NCBI GenBank assembly: GCA_016208495.1
Contig: JACQXX010000079.1
Coordinates: forward strand, 1-64,000
Direction: 5' to 3'
From: Acidobacteriota bacterium
GTDB lineage: Bacteria > Acidobacteriota > Blastocatellia > Chloracidobacteriales > Chloracidobacteriaceae
DNA: 64,000 bases
A model generated the notes under the pieces. That model was not told the DNA's origin. It did not search any database and saw nothing but the letters and a program-made list of their open reading frames with translations. Below are positions 34,146-42,751 of the stretch, piece after piece; the first letter of the stretch is position 1; every line of letters begins with the position of its first letter. The position numbers and the translations under genes were made by a program.

Positions 34146-34937
34146 TTATTCAGTAGTGTGGTTACTTTTGCGGGCTAACAAATCCTGCAGTATTTTTTGG
34201 TCTACTTCATCAAGGCAATCACGCTGACTGAGCAAATCAGGTCGGTAGGCCAGCGTTTTTTCAAGAGCTTTGCGGCGACGCCACTTATCAATTTCGCCAT
34301 GGTGTCCGGTCAAAAGTTCTTTTGGGACATCATAGCCGCGATAACTGGCAGGCCGGGTGTAAACCGGATAATCGAGTCGTCCGGCGCTAAATGACTCGTT
34401 GACGGCTGAGGTTGAACTCCCCAACGTTTCGGGTAGAAGCCGGGTCACGGCGTCCACCACCACCATTGCGGCCACTTCTCCCCCGGAAAGCACATAGTCG
34501 CCAATGGAGATCTCTTCAGTGGCAACGTGGCGTGCAACCCGTTCGTCAACGCCTTCATAGCGACCGCAAATCAAAACAATCTGTGATTTTTGGCTCAGCC
34601 GAATGGCTTCCGCCTGGGTAAACAAGCGCCCCTGTGGTGTCAGTAAAATGATTGACACCTCAGACTGATCACGGTTGGGGTTGGTGTCAGACGGCAACGA
34701 CCACTCTGGGTGAGTAAGTGCCTCAACCGCCCGAAAAATTGGTTCCGGTTTGAGCACCATGCCATCGCTTCCCCCAAAAGGACGATCATCAACCACGTGG
34801 TGACGGTCAAATGTGTAGTCACGTAAATCGTGAACTCCCACCTGAATCCGATGTGCCTCGTGCGCCCGTCGCACGATGCCATGCGTGAGAAACCCTTCAA
34901 AGAACTTTGGAAAAATCGTCAGGATATCAAACCGCAT
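34146..34937 (-). CDS. trmD: tRNA (guanine-N1)-methyltransferase
   Basis: 263 residues from [16 protein letters not shown]. The knot that binds SAM shows in [13 protein letters not shown] and [13 protein letters not shown]; the substrate side in [15 protein letters not shown]. It methylates G37 of tRNAs that read CNN and CGG codons. The frame is open further upstream but that would overlap rimM. The insert with [10 protein letters not shown] is longer than in E. coli. Usual place between rimM and rplS. Confidence 0.96.
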   Translation of the reverse strand: MRFDILTIFPKFFEGFLTHGIVRRAHEAHRIQVGVHDLRDYTFDRHHVVDDRPFGGSDGMVLKPEPIFRAVEALTHPEWSLPSDTNPNRDQSEVSIILLTPQGRLFTQAEAIRLSQKSQIVLICGRYEGVDERVARHVATEEISIGDYVLSGGEVAAMVVVDAVTRLLPETLGSSTSAVNESFSAGRLDYPVYTRPASYRGYDVPKELLTGHHGEIDKWRRRKALEKTLAYRPDLLSQRDCLDEVDQKILQDLLARKSNHTTE

Positions 34938-34950
34938 GCTGTGTGCTTCT

Positions 34951-35496
34951 TTAGAGTTCAAGCAACCCCTCAGGTGGCGTGACCACAATTCGTCGCGCCT
35001 CGACGTCAACGTGTGAGCAAATGCTTTCGACAAAAGGAATCAGATGCTCGCGTTCCTCATCTGAGGCGTCAGCTCCTGGGGAACGAACCACCAGCGTATC
35101 ACCACCGCCCACCGCCAAAACATCCACCACCTGGCCAATCCGCTGACCGTCGGCCAGTTCGACCTGACAGCCAATCAACGAATCAACGAAAAACTCGTCG
35201 TCCTCAAGCTCAACTCGTTCATCCGAAGGGATTTGCACTTTGCATTTGGCAAGTGCTTCCGCCTGGGTTCGGGTGTTAATTCCTTCAAATTTGAGAATCA
35301 ACGTGCCGTTTTGAAACCAGGATTCTTCGAGTTTGACAGGCTTGACCTCACCTGAAGGGTACTGCAACCAGACGTCTTCCAGCTCGTCAAAGTGCTCGGG
35401 AAAATCGGTCAGCAGATGAGTAATCACTTCCCCGCGTAACCCCCGTGCCCGCAGCACCACAGCCAGTGTGGCCCGGTCAGTTGGTGGATGGTTCAT
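34951..35496 (-). CDS. rimM: 16S rRNA processing protein RimM
   Basis: 181 residues from [33 protein letters not shown] marks the N-terminal domain and [21 protein letters not shown] the PRC-barrel that binds S19; [31 protein letters not shown] is the common end. Its start overlaps the end of khpA by 20 bases, so the two are probably translationally coupled. The frame is open further upstream in the khpA gene, which I reject. Confidence 0.93.
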   Translation of the reverse strand: MNHPPTDRATLAVVLRARGLRGEVITHLLTDFPEHFDELEDVWLQYPSGEVKPVKLEESWFQNGTLILKFEGINTRTQAEALAKCKVQIPSDERVELEDDEFFVDSLIGCQVELADGQRIGQVVDVLAVGGGDTLVVRSPGADASDEEREHLIPFVESICSHVDVEARRIVVTPPEGLLEL

Positions 35497-35788
35497 GGCG
35501 GGATGGTCCCTCTTCGGCAATTTCCAGCGCGCATCGAATTGACTGTTTCTCAGCCGCGGCATTGAGTACTGTCCGCAGGGCTCGCGCAGTCTTTCCATGT
35601 TTGCCTATGATTTTACCGATGTCAGATGACGCGATATGCAGCTCCAGAACCGAGGTGCCGGCTGATGATTGTTCTTCGACCCGAACCTCTTCCGGAAGAT
35701 CAACCAGTGATTTCGCTAAATGCTCAACCAGCTCATGAAGGTCGGTTTCTGAATGTGATCGAGATCGAGAGGGGCGTTTTCGATTCAT
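35477..35788 (-). CDS. khpA: KhpA-type KH-domain RNA-binding protein
   Basis: 103 residues with one type II KH domain: the loop IGKIIGKHGKTARALRTVL holds the GxxG (GKHG). The first 17 residues are a basic, Arg/Ser-rich extension (MNRKRPSRSRSHSE) that is not typical. KhpA binds RNA with KhpB/Jag and affects cell division and envelope growth in Firmicutes; in other phyla it is usually found in this rpsP-rimM position, as here. Confidence 0.92.
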   Translation of the reverse strand: MNRKRPSRSRSHSETDLHELVEHLAKSLVDLPEEVRVEEQSSAGTSVLELHIASSDIGKIIGKHGKTARALRTVLNAAAEKQSIRCALEIAEEGPSRHEPSTN

Positions 35789-35810
35789 GGTACTTGGTGC
35801 TTAGTGCTGA

Positions 35811-35976
35811 ACAAACCAGGGCTCAGGGCTGAAAACCAGGGCTTGGGGCTTGGGGCTGAAGTCCCGCAAGCTCGGAGCAATCGAAGGGATGAGGGATGAG
35901 GGATGAGGGATGAAATAAAACTAATTTCTTCAGCCCTTCGCCCCAAGCCCTCAGCCCTGGTTTTTTCAGCCCGCTG
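35811..35976. repeat. GGGCTGAAGA class arrays with GATGAGG units, inverted pair
   Basis: GGGCTGAA/GGGCTTG units (35818-35866) face TTCAGCCC units (35930-35976); GATGAGG heptamers lie between (35886-35912). They split the rpsP-khpA part of the operon. Confidence 0.88.
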
Positions 35977-35979
35977 GCT

Positions 35980-36231
35980 TCAGGCGGCTGGTTTCAGGTG
36001 TTTGTTAAACAGTTCGCGAACGGTTTCAGTTGGCTGGGCACCGCGTTCTTGCCAGTAGGCAATCCGGTCGGCATTCAACCGAATGGCTTCCTGCGAAGGC
36101 TGTGCAATTGGGTTGTAAAATCCAAGGATTTCAATAAACCGCCCGTCCCGCTTTGACAGTTTTTCTGTTACCACGATGCGGTAAAATGGACGTTTTTTGG
36201 CTCCCATTCGGGTCATTCGAATCGCTAACAC
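35980..36231 (-). CDS. rpsP: 30S ribosomal protein S16
   Basis: 83 residues: MLAIRMTRMGAKKRPFYRIVV opens the family, followed by KRDGRFIEILGFYNP. Right length. The end (NKHLKPAA) abuts a repeat array that encodes its last codons. Second gene of the operon, 17 bases after ffh. Confidence 0.96.
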   Translation of the reverse strand: MLAIRMTRMGAKKRPFYRIVVTEKLSKRDGRFIEILGFYNPIAQPSQEAIRLNADRIAYWQERGAQPTETVRELFNKHLKPAA

Positions 36232-36248
36232 GAGTTACCTCCAGGTTA

Positions 36249-37733
36249 CTAACGACGTTTTTTCTTGCCGCCGTGCTGTTTTTGCTTTTTGCGTTTACCA
36301 CCGCCCATCATTCCACCGCCCATGCCGCCCATACCGCCCATTGGTGGCATTGGCATCTGCGGCATCATACCGCCCATGCCGCCCATGCCGCCGACCCCAC
36401 CAAACAAGCCGCTGGTGGCGACGTCACGCATCATGCGGCGCATCATCATGTATTCCTGCAGGAGTTCATCAACTTTGCGCAGTGAGGTGCCGCTGCCTTT
36501 GGCAATCCGGCGACGACGGGAAAGGCTGCTGGTCAAGAGCACATGGTCATCGCGCTCTTTGCGGGTCATTGAATCAATGATGGCTTCGGTGTATTTGAGT
36601 TTCTGTCCGACCAGGGAGCTTTGCTCTGGCGTCAAACGGGCCATTCCAAAGCTGCGGAGCAGAGCATCGGGGAGCATTGACATTAATTTGTCAATAGACC
36701 CTAACTTCTTCACCTGCCGCAGTTGAGCGCGATAGTCTTCAAGCGTGAACTTGTTTTCCATCATGCGCTGCTGCAGGCGGATGGCTTCGTCCTCATCCAC
36801 TTCGGATTGGACTTTTTCGATGAGCGAAAGCACGTCACCCATGCCGAGGATGCGCTGGGCGACCCGGTCCGGGTGGAAGGCTTCGAGCGCTTCGTACTTT
36901 TCGCCGACACCGACAAATTTGATTGGCTGCCCCGTCACATGTTTGACTGACAGCGCCGCGCCGCCACGGGCATCACCGTCCATCTTGGTGAGCACCACGC
37001 CGGTAATCCCAACCTTGTCGTGAAACTCAGAGGCGCTCTTGACGGCATCCTGGCCGATCATCGCGTCCGCCACAAACAGCGTTTCGCTTGGCTGCAGTTC
37101 GGCCTTGATGTTCGACAACTCTTTCATCAACTCATCGTCAATGTGCAACCGACCGGCAGTATCCACCAGCACCGTGTCAAACCCGCGCTGTTTGGCCATT
37201 TTGATGGCACCCCGACACAATTCAAGCGGGTCGTTGGTGGTGGCATCTTCATACACCGGGATGTTGATGGCGTTGGCAATGATGGAAAGCTGGGCACGAG
37301 CGGCGGGACGGTAAACGTCAACGGAAACCAGCATGGGCTGACGCTTCATTTGCGTCTTGAGATAGCGGGCGATTTTTCCGGTTGAGGTGGTTTTTCCAGA
37401 TCCTTGCAACCCAACGATCATCACAACATTGGGTTTGACGTTTGAATTGAACTCCAGATCGGAGGACTCGCCGCCAAGCATGTCCCTGAGTTCATCAAAT
37501 ACAATCTTGACGACTTGCTGGTGTGGAGAGAGGGCTTGCAGGACATCCTGTCCAACCGCTTTTTGCTTCACCGCTTCGACAAACTGCTTCACAACCTTGA
37601 AGTTGACGTCGGCTTCGAGCAATGCCGTCCGGATCTCCTTCATGGCCAGATCAATATGTTCCTCGGTCAACCGACCCTGGCCGCGAAGGTTCTTGAGCGC
37701 GCGCTTCAGTTTGTCGGATAAGGCTTCAAACAT
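36249..37733 (-). CDS. ffh: Signal recognition particle protein Ffh
   Basis: 494 residues. The N and G domains carry GLQGSGKTTSTGKIA (G1), DTAGR (G3) and TKMDGDARGG (G4); the M domain reads RRRIAKGSGTSLRKVDELL. It binds signal sequences and the SRP RNA and docks with FtsY. The C-terminal 60 residues are Met/Gly/Pro-rich (GGMGGMGGMMPQMPMPP) and end in a Lys-rich tail. First gene of the operon. No SRP RNA gene was found in the window. Confidence 0.97.
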   Translation of the reverse strand: MFEALSDKLKRALKNLRGQGRLTEEHIDLAMKEIRTALLEADVNFKVVKQFVEAVKQKAVGQDVLQALSPHQQVVKIVFDELRDMLGGESSDLEFNSNVKPNVVMIVGLQGSGKTTSTGKIARYLKTQMKRQPMLVSVDVYRPAARAQLSIIANAINIPVYEDATTNDPLELCRGAIKMAKQRGFDTVLVDTAGRLHIDDELMKELSNIKAELQPSETLFVADAMIGQDAVKSASEFHDKVGITGVVLTKMDGDARGGAALSVKHVTGQPIKFVGVGEKYEALEAFHPDRVAQRILGMGDVLSLIEKVQSEVDEDEAIRLQQRMMENKFTLEDYRAQLRQVKKLGSIDKLMSMLPDALLRSFGMARLTPEQSSLVGQKLKYTEAIIDSMTRKERDDHVLLTSSLSRRRRIAKGSGTSLRKVDELLQEYMMMRRMMRDVATSGLFGGVGGMGGMGGMMPQMPMPPMGGMGGMGGGMMGGGKRKKQKQHGGKKKRR

Positions 37734-37964
37734 GACTACTACCTCAACCTTTACTTATTGAAGATTATGCTGGGTTAGGGATTTTTTGGGCGAAATGCGC
37801 AAGATAGAGCTTTCCGGCAGGACTGTCAAGCAGTCGAACGGAATTCAAGGCGAGAAAATCGTTGGTCAGGGAAAAGAATCGGCGGAAAAAAGATTGTCAG
37901 GTGGGTGGAATTTGCGGGTGAGGGCGGGAATTTGAGCCAAAACCCACCCTCATCGTACCTGAAA

Positions 37965-38948
37965 TCAAGCGGTGTGCGAACTGGCTTTATGGGCCTGTTC
38001 TTCAAGCCAGCGTTCGGCTTCGATGGCCGCCATACACCCGGATCCGGCTGCGGTCACGGCCTGCCGGAAGGTGAAATCCTGGACATCGCCAGCGGCAAAC
38101 ACCCCTTCAACACTGGTATAGGTCGAACCAGGTTTGGTCAAAATGTAGCCCTGCGGGTCAAGATCAAGCTGTCCGGTAAACAATGTGGTATTGGGCTGGT
38201 GACCGATGGCGACAAACAGCCCTTCACAGGGAAATTCTTCCAATTCATCGGTTTTGACATTGCGGAGCCGCAGCCCACTGACACCAGTTTCACGGGTGCC
38301 AAGCACTCCATCCACAACCGAATCCCACTTGTATTCGATTTTCGGATTGGCAAAGGCCCGGTCCTGCATAATTTTTGATGCCCGGAGCGACTTCCGACGA
38401 TGAATAATGGTGACTTTGGGGCAGAACTTGGTCAAAAAGATGGCTTCTTCAATCGCGGTATCACCACCGCCAACCACGGCGACTTCTTTGCCACGGAAAA
38501 AGAATCCATCGCAGGTCGCACAGGCTGAGACGCCATAGCCCATCAAGAGCGTTTCGCAAGGGAGATTCAGCAGTTTGGCCCGGGCGCCGGTCGAGATAAT
38601 CAGTGCGTCGCAGGTGTAGCGATCTTCCCCGACATCCACCACAAATGGGCGAACCGAAAAGTCAACCGCCGTGACCCGCCGGGAAATGACCTGGGTATGG
38701 AACCGAAGCGCCTGGGTCTTCATGTTGTGCATCAATTCCGGTCCCAAAATTCCATTCGGAAATCCTGGGAAATTATCGACATCGGTGGTAATCATAAGCT
38801 GTCCGCCTGGGACTTCACCACCTTCGACGGCCTCACCTTCAAACACCAGCGGTGTCAGGTTTGCCCGTGCCACATAGATAGCGGCTGTCCACCCAGCCGG
38901 ACCCGATCCAACAATAATGACGCGATGATGATTTTGTTGTGTTGACAA
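37965..38948 (-). CDS. trxB: Thioredoxin reductase
   Basis: 327 residues. The FAD motif is VGSGPAGWTAAIY; the NADPH motif GGGDTAIEEA; the redox centre is CATC (Cys143, Cys146) in the usual VSACATCDGFFF; the C-terminal FAD part is VFAAGDVQDFTFRQA. It reduces thioredoxin with NADPH. The C-terminus is His/Ala-rich. It is transcribed alone, with 231 bases before ffh on its downstream side where I see nothing else. Confidence 0.96.
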   Translation of the reverse strand: MSTQQNHHRVIIVGSGPAGWTAAIYVARANLTPLVFEGEAVEGGEVPGGQLMITTDVDNFPGFPNGILGPELMHNMKTQALRFHTQVISRRVTAVDFSVRPFVVDVGEDRYTCDALIISTGARAKLLNLPCETLLMGYGVSACATCDGFFFRGKEVAVVGGGDTAIEEAIFLTKFCPKVTIIHRRKSLRASKIMQDRAFANPKIEYKWDSVVDGVLGTRETGVSGLRLRNVKTDELEEFPCEGLFVAIGHQPNTTLFTGQLDLDPQGYILTKPGSTYTSVEGVFAAGDVQDFTFRQAVTAAGSGCMAAIEAERWLEEQAHKASSHTA

Positions 38949-39125
38949 GATGCCCCCAATCTCACGTCTGACGCTGTCACACTTCTATTGAGCGAGCATT
39001 TTCCGACTGGACAGGTCAGCGAAATTCAGTAAATGATGATGATTCAGAATGAAAAAAAACCGCCCACATTCTATGCAACCAGGAGAAGATAGCAAGACGC
39101 TGTGCCTTTTTACGTCGGGCGGAAA

Positions 39126-39235
39126 AACCAGGGCTGAAGAAGCCGGGCTGAAGAAGTCGGACTGAAGACTCGCAAGCTCGGGGCTGAACAATCCAGGGCT
39201 AAGGGCTTGGGGCTTGGGGCTGAAGAAAACAGCGT
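39126..39235. repeat. GGGCTGAAGA class units without mate
   Basis: Five GGGCTGAAGA-like units; GGGCTTGGGGCTTG at 39203-39218. The remainder of 38949-39329 shows no gene. The promoters for trxB and the epimerase must lie here. Confidence 0.8.
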
Positions 39236-39329
39236 CGTGCCTGGCTCCTGGTTCTTCGTAGGAATTGGCTCCCAGGCACCACAAGCAATCTCCACTCTAA
39301 CACTCAGGTTATTTCGATCAAAAAAACAT

Positions 39330-40451
39330 ATGCCGCGAACACCACACAAAAGTTCTCGTCCAAAACGTCTGTTGATCACTGGTATCGCGGGTGGTCTCGC
39401 CACTCAAGTCGCTTCGGCAGTACCACCGGATTGGGAAGTCGTTGGAATTGGCCGCCGCCCACCGCAGGAAACACTCAAGCGCGATATCATTTTCAAACAA
39501 ATTGACATCACCAAAAAAACGCTTGAGGATCTCTTCCGCCATGAACACTTTGACGCGGTTCTCCATCTGGCTGTCGCCAATGACCAGCACTTGCCCATGA
39601 AGATCCGCCATACGGTGAATGTCATTGCCACCATGCGGCTGCTTGATTGTTGTGAGCGGCACAAAATCAAGGAAGTAATCCTGCTCAGCACCTCCGAAGT
39701 TTATGGCGCCGACCCAACCAATCCCATTTACCTGCCGGAAGACAGTCCGCTCAAAGCCATCCAGCGTTTTACCGAAATGGGTGATAAGGTTGAGTTTGAT
39801 ACTTATTGCCGGTCCTGGATGTATCACGTCAAAGACATTAAAACCACGTTGTTGCGTCCGTGCTATATCGTCGGCCCACACGTCCAGAACTTTTTGACGA
39901 CCTACCTGCGCTATGGAATTGTGCCGATCCCGATGGGCTATGACCCGATGATCCAGGTCATTCACGAACGCGATATGGTTGAGGCCCTGCTCCGGGTACT
40001 GGCCAATCCCAAACGAGGCGTCTATAACGTGACCGGTCCTGGGGAAGTACCACTCTCGGTTGCCATCCGTGAAGCTGGTGGCATCGCCGTACCAGTGGTT
40101 TATGCGCTGGCCTCACCGTTGATGAAGCTTGGCTGGTGGGTTGGGATCTCACCTTTTCCAGTTCCGCAATTTGACTATTTGATGTATCCCTGCGTGATTG
40201 ACGGTCGAAAATTTCAGGAGGATTTTCAATTCAAATCTGAATACAACCTCCATGAAACCTTGCGTACTTTGCGCCGGGCAGCCGTCCAAATGGATCGGCT
40301 TGATTCAATGCAAAGCCGGGAAGAGGAAGAGCCAGAAGAAGAGGAAGAGCTGGAAGAAGCCGAAGAAACTCGCCCACACCGGTCATCCAGTTCTGGGCTA
40401 AAGGGTATTCCACGTGACCGCCGACAAAATCTGGCACGGCCAAACCAGTGA
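39330..40451 (+). CDS. NAD-dependent epimerase/dehydratase-like SDR protein
   Basis: 373 residues from ATG 39330; the frame is open to 39207, but the added part is repeat-derived. Rossmann motif RLLITGIAGGLATQVA, then AVLHLAVAND and LLSTSEVYGAD as in extended SDRs. The active-site stretch reads DTYCRSWMYHVK: the Tyr is there, but the residue four places on is Trp where Lys is expected. LRPCYIVGPH and IQVIHERDMVEALL fit the substrate side. The last 60 residues are very acidic (about 310-335) and then basic. It may bind nucleotide-sugars without turnover, or use another Lys. kdsD on the opposite strand next to it also points to sugar-nucleotide chemistry. Substrate unknown. Confidence 0.82.
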   Translation: MPRTPHKSSRPKRLLITGIAGGLATQVASAVPPDWEVVGIGRRPPQETLKRDIIFKQIDITKKTLEDLFRHEHFDAVLHLAVANDQHLPMKIRHTVNVIATMRLLDCCERHKIKEVILLSTSEVYGADPTNPIYLPEDSPLKAIQRFTEMGDKVEFDTYCRSWMYHVKDIKTTLLRPCYIVGPHVQNFLTTYLRYGIVPIPMGYDPMIQVIHERDMVEALLRVLANPKRGVYNVTGPGEVPLSVAIREAGGIAVPVVYALASPLMKLGWWVGISPFPVPQFDYLMYPCVIDGRKFQEDFQFKSEYNLHETLRTLRRAAVQMDRLDSMQSREEEEPEEEEELEEAEETRPHRSSSSGLKGIPRDRRQNLARPNQ

Positions 40452-40463
40452 GGAATGAAGAAT

Positions 40464-40745
40464 TTACAGGGTTCAGGGTTCAGGGTTCAGGGTTCAGGGT
40501 TCAGGGTTCAGGGTTCAGGGTTCAGGGTTCAGGGTTCAGGGTTCAGGGTTCAGGGTTCAGGGTTCAGGGTTCAGGGTTCAGGGTCAGGGTTCAGGGTTCA
40601 GGGTTTTCGAATCAATGGTTGGTTTGGTTTCCGTGGGCTACGCACCACGGGTATTGCGCGACGCCCGTGCCGGGCTAAAACCCTTATTTCGACGTTTATG
40701 CCCTTGAACCCTGTCTTTCAAACCCTGAACCCTGAACCCTCTTCA
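40464..40745. repeat. GGGTTCA array (about 19 copies) with inverted mate
   Basis: The main array (40466-40605) has one 6-bp shortening at 40581; the inverted mate CCCTGAA lies at 40720-40741. It sits between two convergent genes. The G-rich strand follows the G-quadruplex rule. Confidence 0.95.
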
Positions 40746-40748
40746 TTC

Positions 40749-41768
40749 TCACTGGTTTCCAAAAACCTTCCATAAATCATGAAGGTGGATCAGACCTTCA
40801 ACCCGGTTGGCTTCATCAACCACCACCAGCGACGTAATCCGATAGCTTTCCATTAAATGCAGGGCGTGCGTGGCCAACTCTGAACGGGTTACGGTGCGTG
40901 GCTGTGGATTGCGCGGGTGATGAACGTGCATGGCATCTCCCGCCATCACGGTCAGGGCATTGGCGTGCTGGCGTTCGACCAGTCGGCGCAGGTCACCATC
41001 AGAAATGACTCCGAGTAGACACCCATTTTCATCAACCACTGTGGTAATGCCAAATCCTTTGCGCGACATTTCGATAATTGCCTCTGACATCGGGGTTTCA
41101 AACGTCACCCGTGGGACCTGTTCGCCGCCGTGCATCAGGTCAAAAACCCGGAGCAATAATCGGCGACCGAGCTGACCCGCCGGATGAAGCGCGGCAAAAT
41201 CCGACGCTTGAAAGCCACGATACTCCAGGAGCGCCATCGCCAGGGCATCTCCGAGTGCCATCGCCGCCGTGGTTGAGGCGGTTGGCGCCAGGCCAAGTGG
41301 ACAGGCTTCGCCATTGACACCAGCATCCAGCACAACCTGACTGGCTTTGGCCAGCGTGGACCTGGTTTTTCCAACAATCGAAATCAACGCGACATCTACG
41401 CTGCGTTCAATCAACGGGAGCAACCTCAAAAGCTCTTCAGTTTCACCACTATAGGAAAAAGCCAGCAAAATATCGCCTGGGGTGACTCGACCAAAATCAC
41501 CATGCAGCGCTTCAGCCGGATGTAAAAAGAATGACGGGGTGCCGGTGCTGGCCAGCGTCGAAGCGACCTTTTGGGCCACAATTCCACTTTTGCCCATGCC
41601 AATCGTCACCACGTGGCCACGACAGTTGGCGATTTGCTCAACGGCGGCGTCAAAGGCATCATCGAGTCGGGTCGCTATATTGGAAATAGCTGAAGCTTCA
41701 AGGTTTAAAACAGTACGTGCCCGCTCGCGCAGGGTCAATTTCCGGGTTTCGATCACAGGTGCAACCAT
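40749..41768 (-). CDS. kdsD: Arabinose-5-phosphate isomerase
   Basis: 339 residues. The SIS domain carries GMGKSGIVAQKVASTLASTGTP and LLAFSYSGETEELLRLLP; HGDFGRV is typical of the KdsD/GutQ group. Two CBS units follow (about 210-335). It makes arabinose 5-phosphate for KDO, hence for lipopolysaccharide, so an outer membrane with LPS-type sugar is implied. The other Kds genes are not in the window. The start is followed upstream by a GGGTTCA array. Confidence 0.94.
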   Translation of the reverse strand: MVAPVIETRKLTLRERARTVLNLEASAISNIATRLDDAFDAAVEQIANCRGHVVTIGMGKSGIVAQKVASTLASTGTPSFFLHPAEALHGDFGRVTPGDILLAFSYSGETEELLRLLPLIERSVDVALISIVGKTRSTLAKASQVVLDAGVNGEACPLGLAPTASTTAAMALGDALAMALLEYRGFQASDFAALHPAGQLGRRLLLRVFDLMHGGEQVPRVTFETPMSEAIIEMSRKGFGITTVVDENGCLLGVISDGDLRRLVERQHANALTVMAGDAMHVHHPRNPQPRTVTRSELATHALHLMESYRITSLVVVDEANRVEGLIHLHDLWKVFGNQ

Positions 41769-41784
41769 TGGGGAATGAAGAATG

Positions 41785-42066
41785 GAGAAATCAGGGTTCA
41801 GGGTTCAAGGTTCAGGGTTTAAGGAAATCCAATTTTTCCAATCAGTTAACCTTTTGTGAGTGTAAGGTAATAGCTTGAGACTGGTATTTGAGGATTTGGT
41901 CTTCCTGAACTGATGCTGGTGGTTGTTTACTCGGGGTTGGTATGTGAAGTCAATATTTTGCCGATGATGGAATCTGAAAATTGGGAGCTTGGGAGCGCAC
42001 TAAACGATTCACCAATTGAAAAGGTGGGATTCCCAGAACCCTGAACTCCAACCCCTGAACCCTGAC
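41785..42066. repeat. GGGTTCA arrays, inverted pair around a 215-base spacer
   Basis: GGGTTCAGGGTTCAAGGTTCAGGG (41790-41818) faces CCCTGAACTCC and CCCTGAACCCTGA (42036-42066). The interior has no gene or other repeat. Confidence 0.85.
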
Positions 42067-42075
42067 AATTCTTCA

Positions 42076-42735
42076 TTATCGGGCGGTTACCAGAACATAT
42101 TCTCCGCCAGCCAACGGGCCGGGTTTGTGCAGTCCCCGAATCAGAATCTGAGGAAATCCATTGGATTGAAGGCTTTCAATGAGTTCATCACGCGTGGGAA
42201 ATACCTGGTCACTGAAATCAACCAGTCGTTCGATATAGCGTGCCCGCCATTGACGATATTTGGTGAAGTTTTTTTGCCAGGTCGGAAACCCACTGTACAA
42301 CTCAACCACCGCCACCAGATATCCACCTGGGACAACCGCTTCACGCGCCCAGGCAAAAAACTCATTTAAAATCAAAGTTGTCGTGGCGGCACCACACAGC
42401 AAAGCGCCCAGCTTAAACCCGGCGGGATTGGGTTGTTTGGGGAGTTTAAGCACCTGCCAGGTCACCCGGTTAAAGCAATCCAGTTCGTGAGCCCGGTGCT
42501 GGGACTCGGCTTGTTCCGCTGCACAGACGGCAATGGCGTGCAAATCCAGTTTTCTCGATTTCTGCCACGCGGCTGCCAGCCAGTCAGCGGTCGGTTCCGC
42601 CACAATTCCAACCCGTGTGTCGTGGCACACGTTGGCTGCGTCCAGGACCTGGGCCGCCACTTTGGCAAAATTCATCCTGGTTTGGACTTCAAAGCGTCGC
42701 GTGATTTGGGTTGCTGTCGGGGTTGAAGCAGGCAT
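42076..42735 (-). CDS. Methyltransferase-like protein, uncertain
   Basis: 219 residues, no signal peptide. The N-terminal part (RVGIVAEPTADWLAAAW, HAIAVCAAEQAES) has the helix-strand rhythm of a class I methyltransferase, but the usual GxGxG is absent. The middle holds LGALLCGAATTTLILNEFFAWAREAVVPGGYLVAV, where VPGGYLVAV is typical of strand 5 in such enzymes; FPTRDELIESLQSNGF is the usual end (strand 6-7). It therefore looks like a diverged SAM-binding protein that may have lost activity. It starts 17 bases after pilT, so both are likely on one mRNA. Confidence 0.6.
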   Translation of the reverse strand: MPASTPTATQITRRFEVQTRMNFAKVAAQVLDAANVCHDTRVGIVAEPTADWLAAAWQKSRKLDLHAIAVCAAEQAESQHRAHELDCFNRVTWQVLKLPKQPNPAGFKLGALLCGAATTTLILNEFFAWAREAVVPGGYLVAVVELYSGFPTWQKNFTKYRQWRARYIERLVDFSDQVFPTRDELIESLQSNGFPQILIRGLHKPGPLAGGEYVLVTAR

Positions 42736-42751
42736 GAAGGTGTGCCGAAAA

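Noticed and set aside
40448-40775. Frames with GSGFRVQ repeats
   Set aside because: Same reason: GGGTTCA array read as protein.
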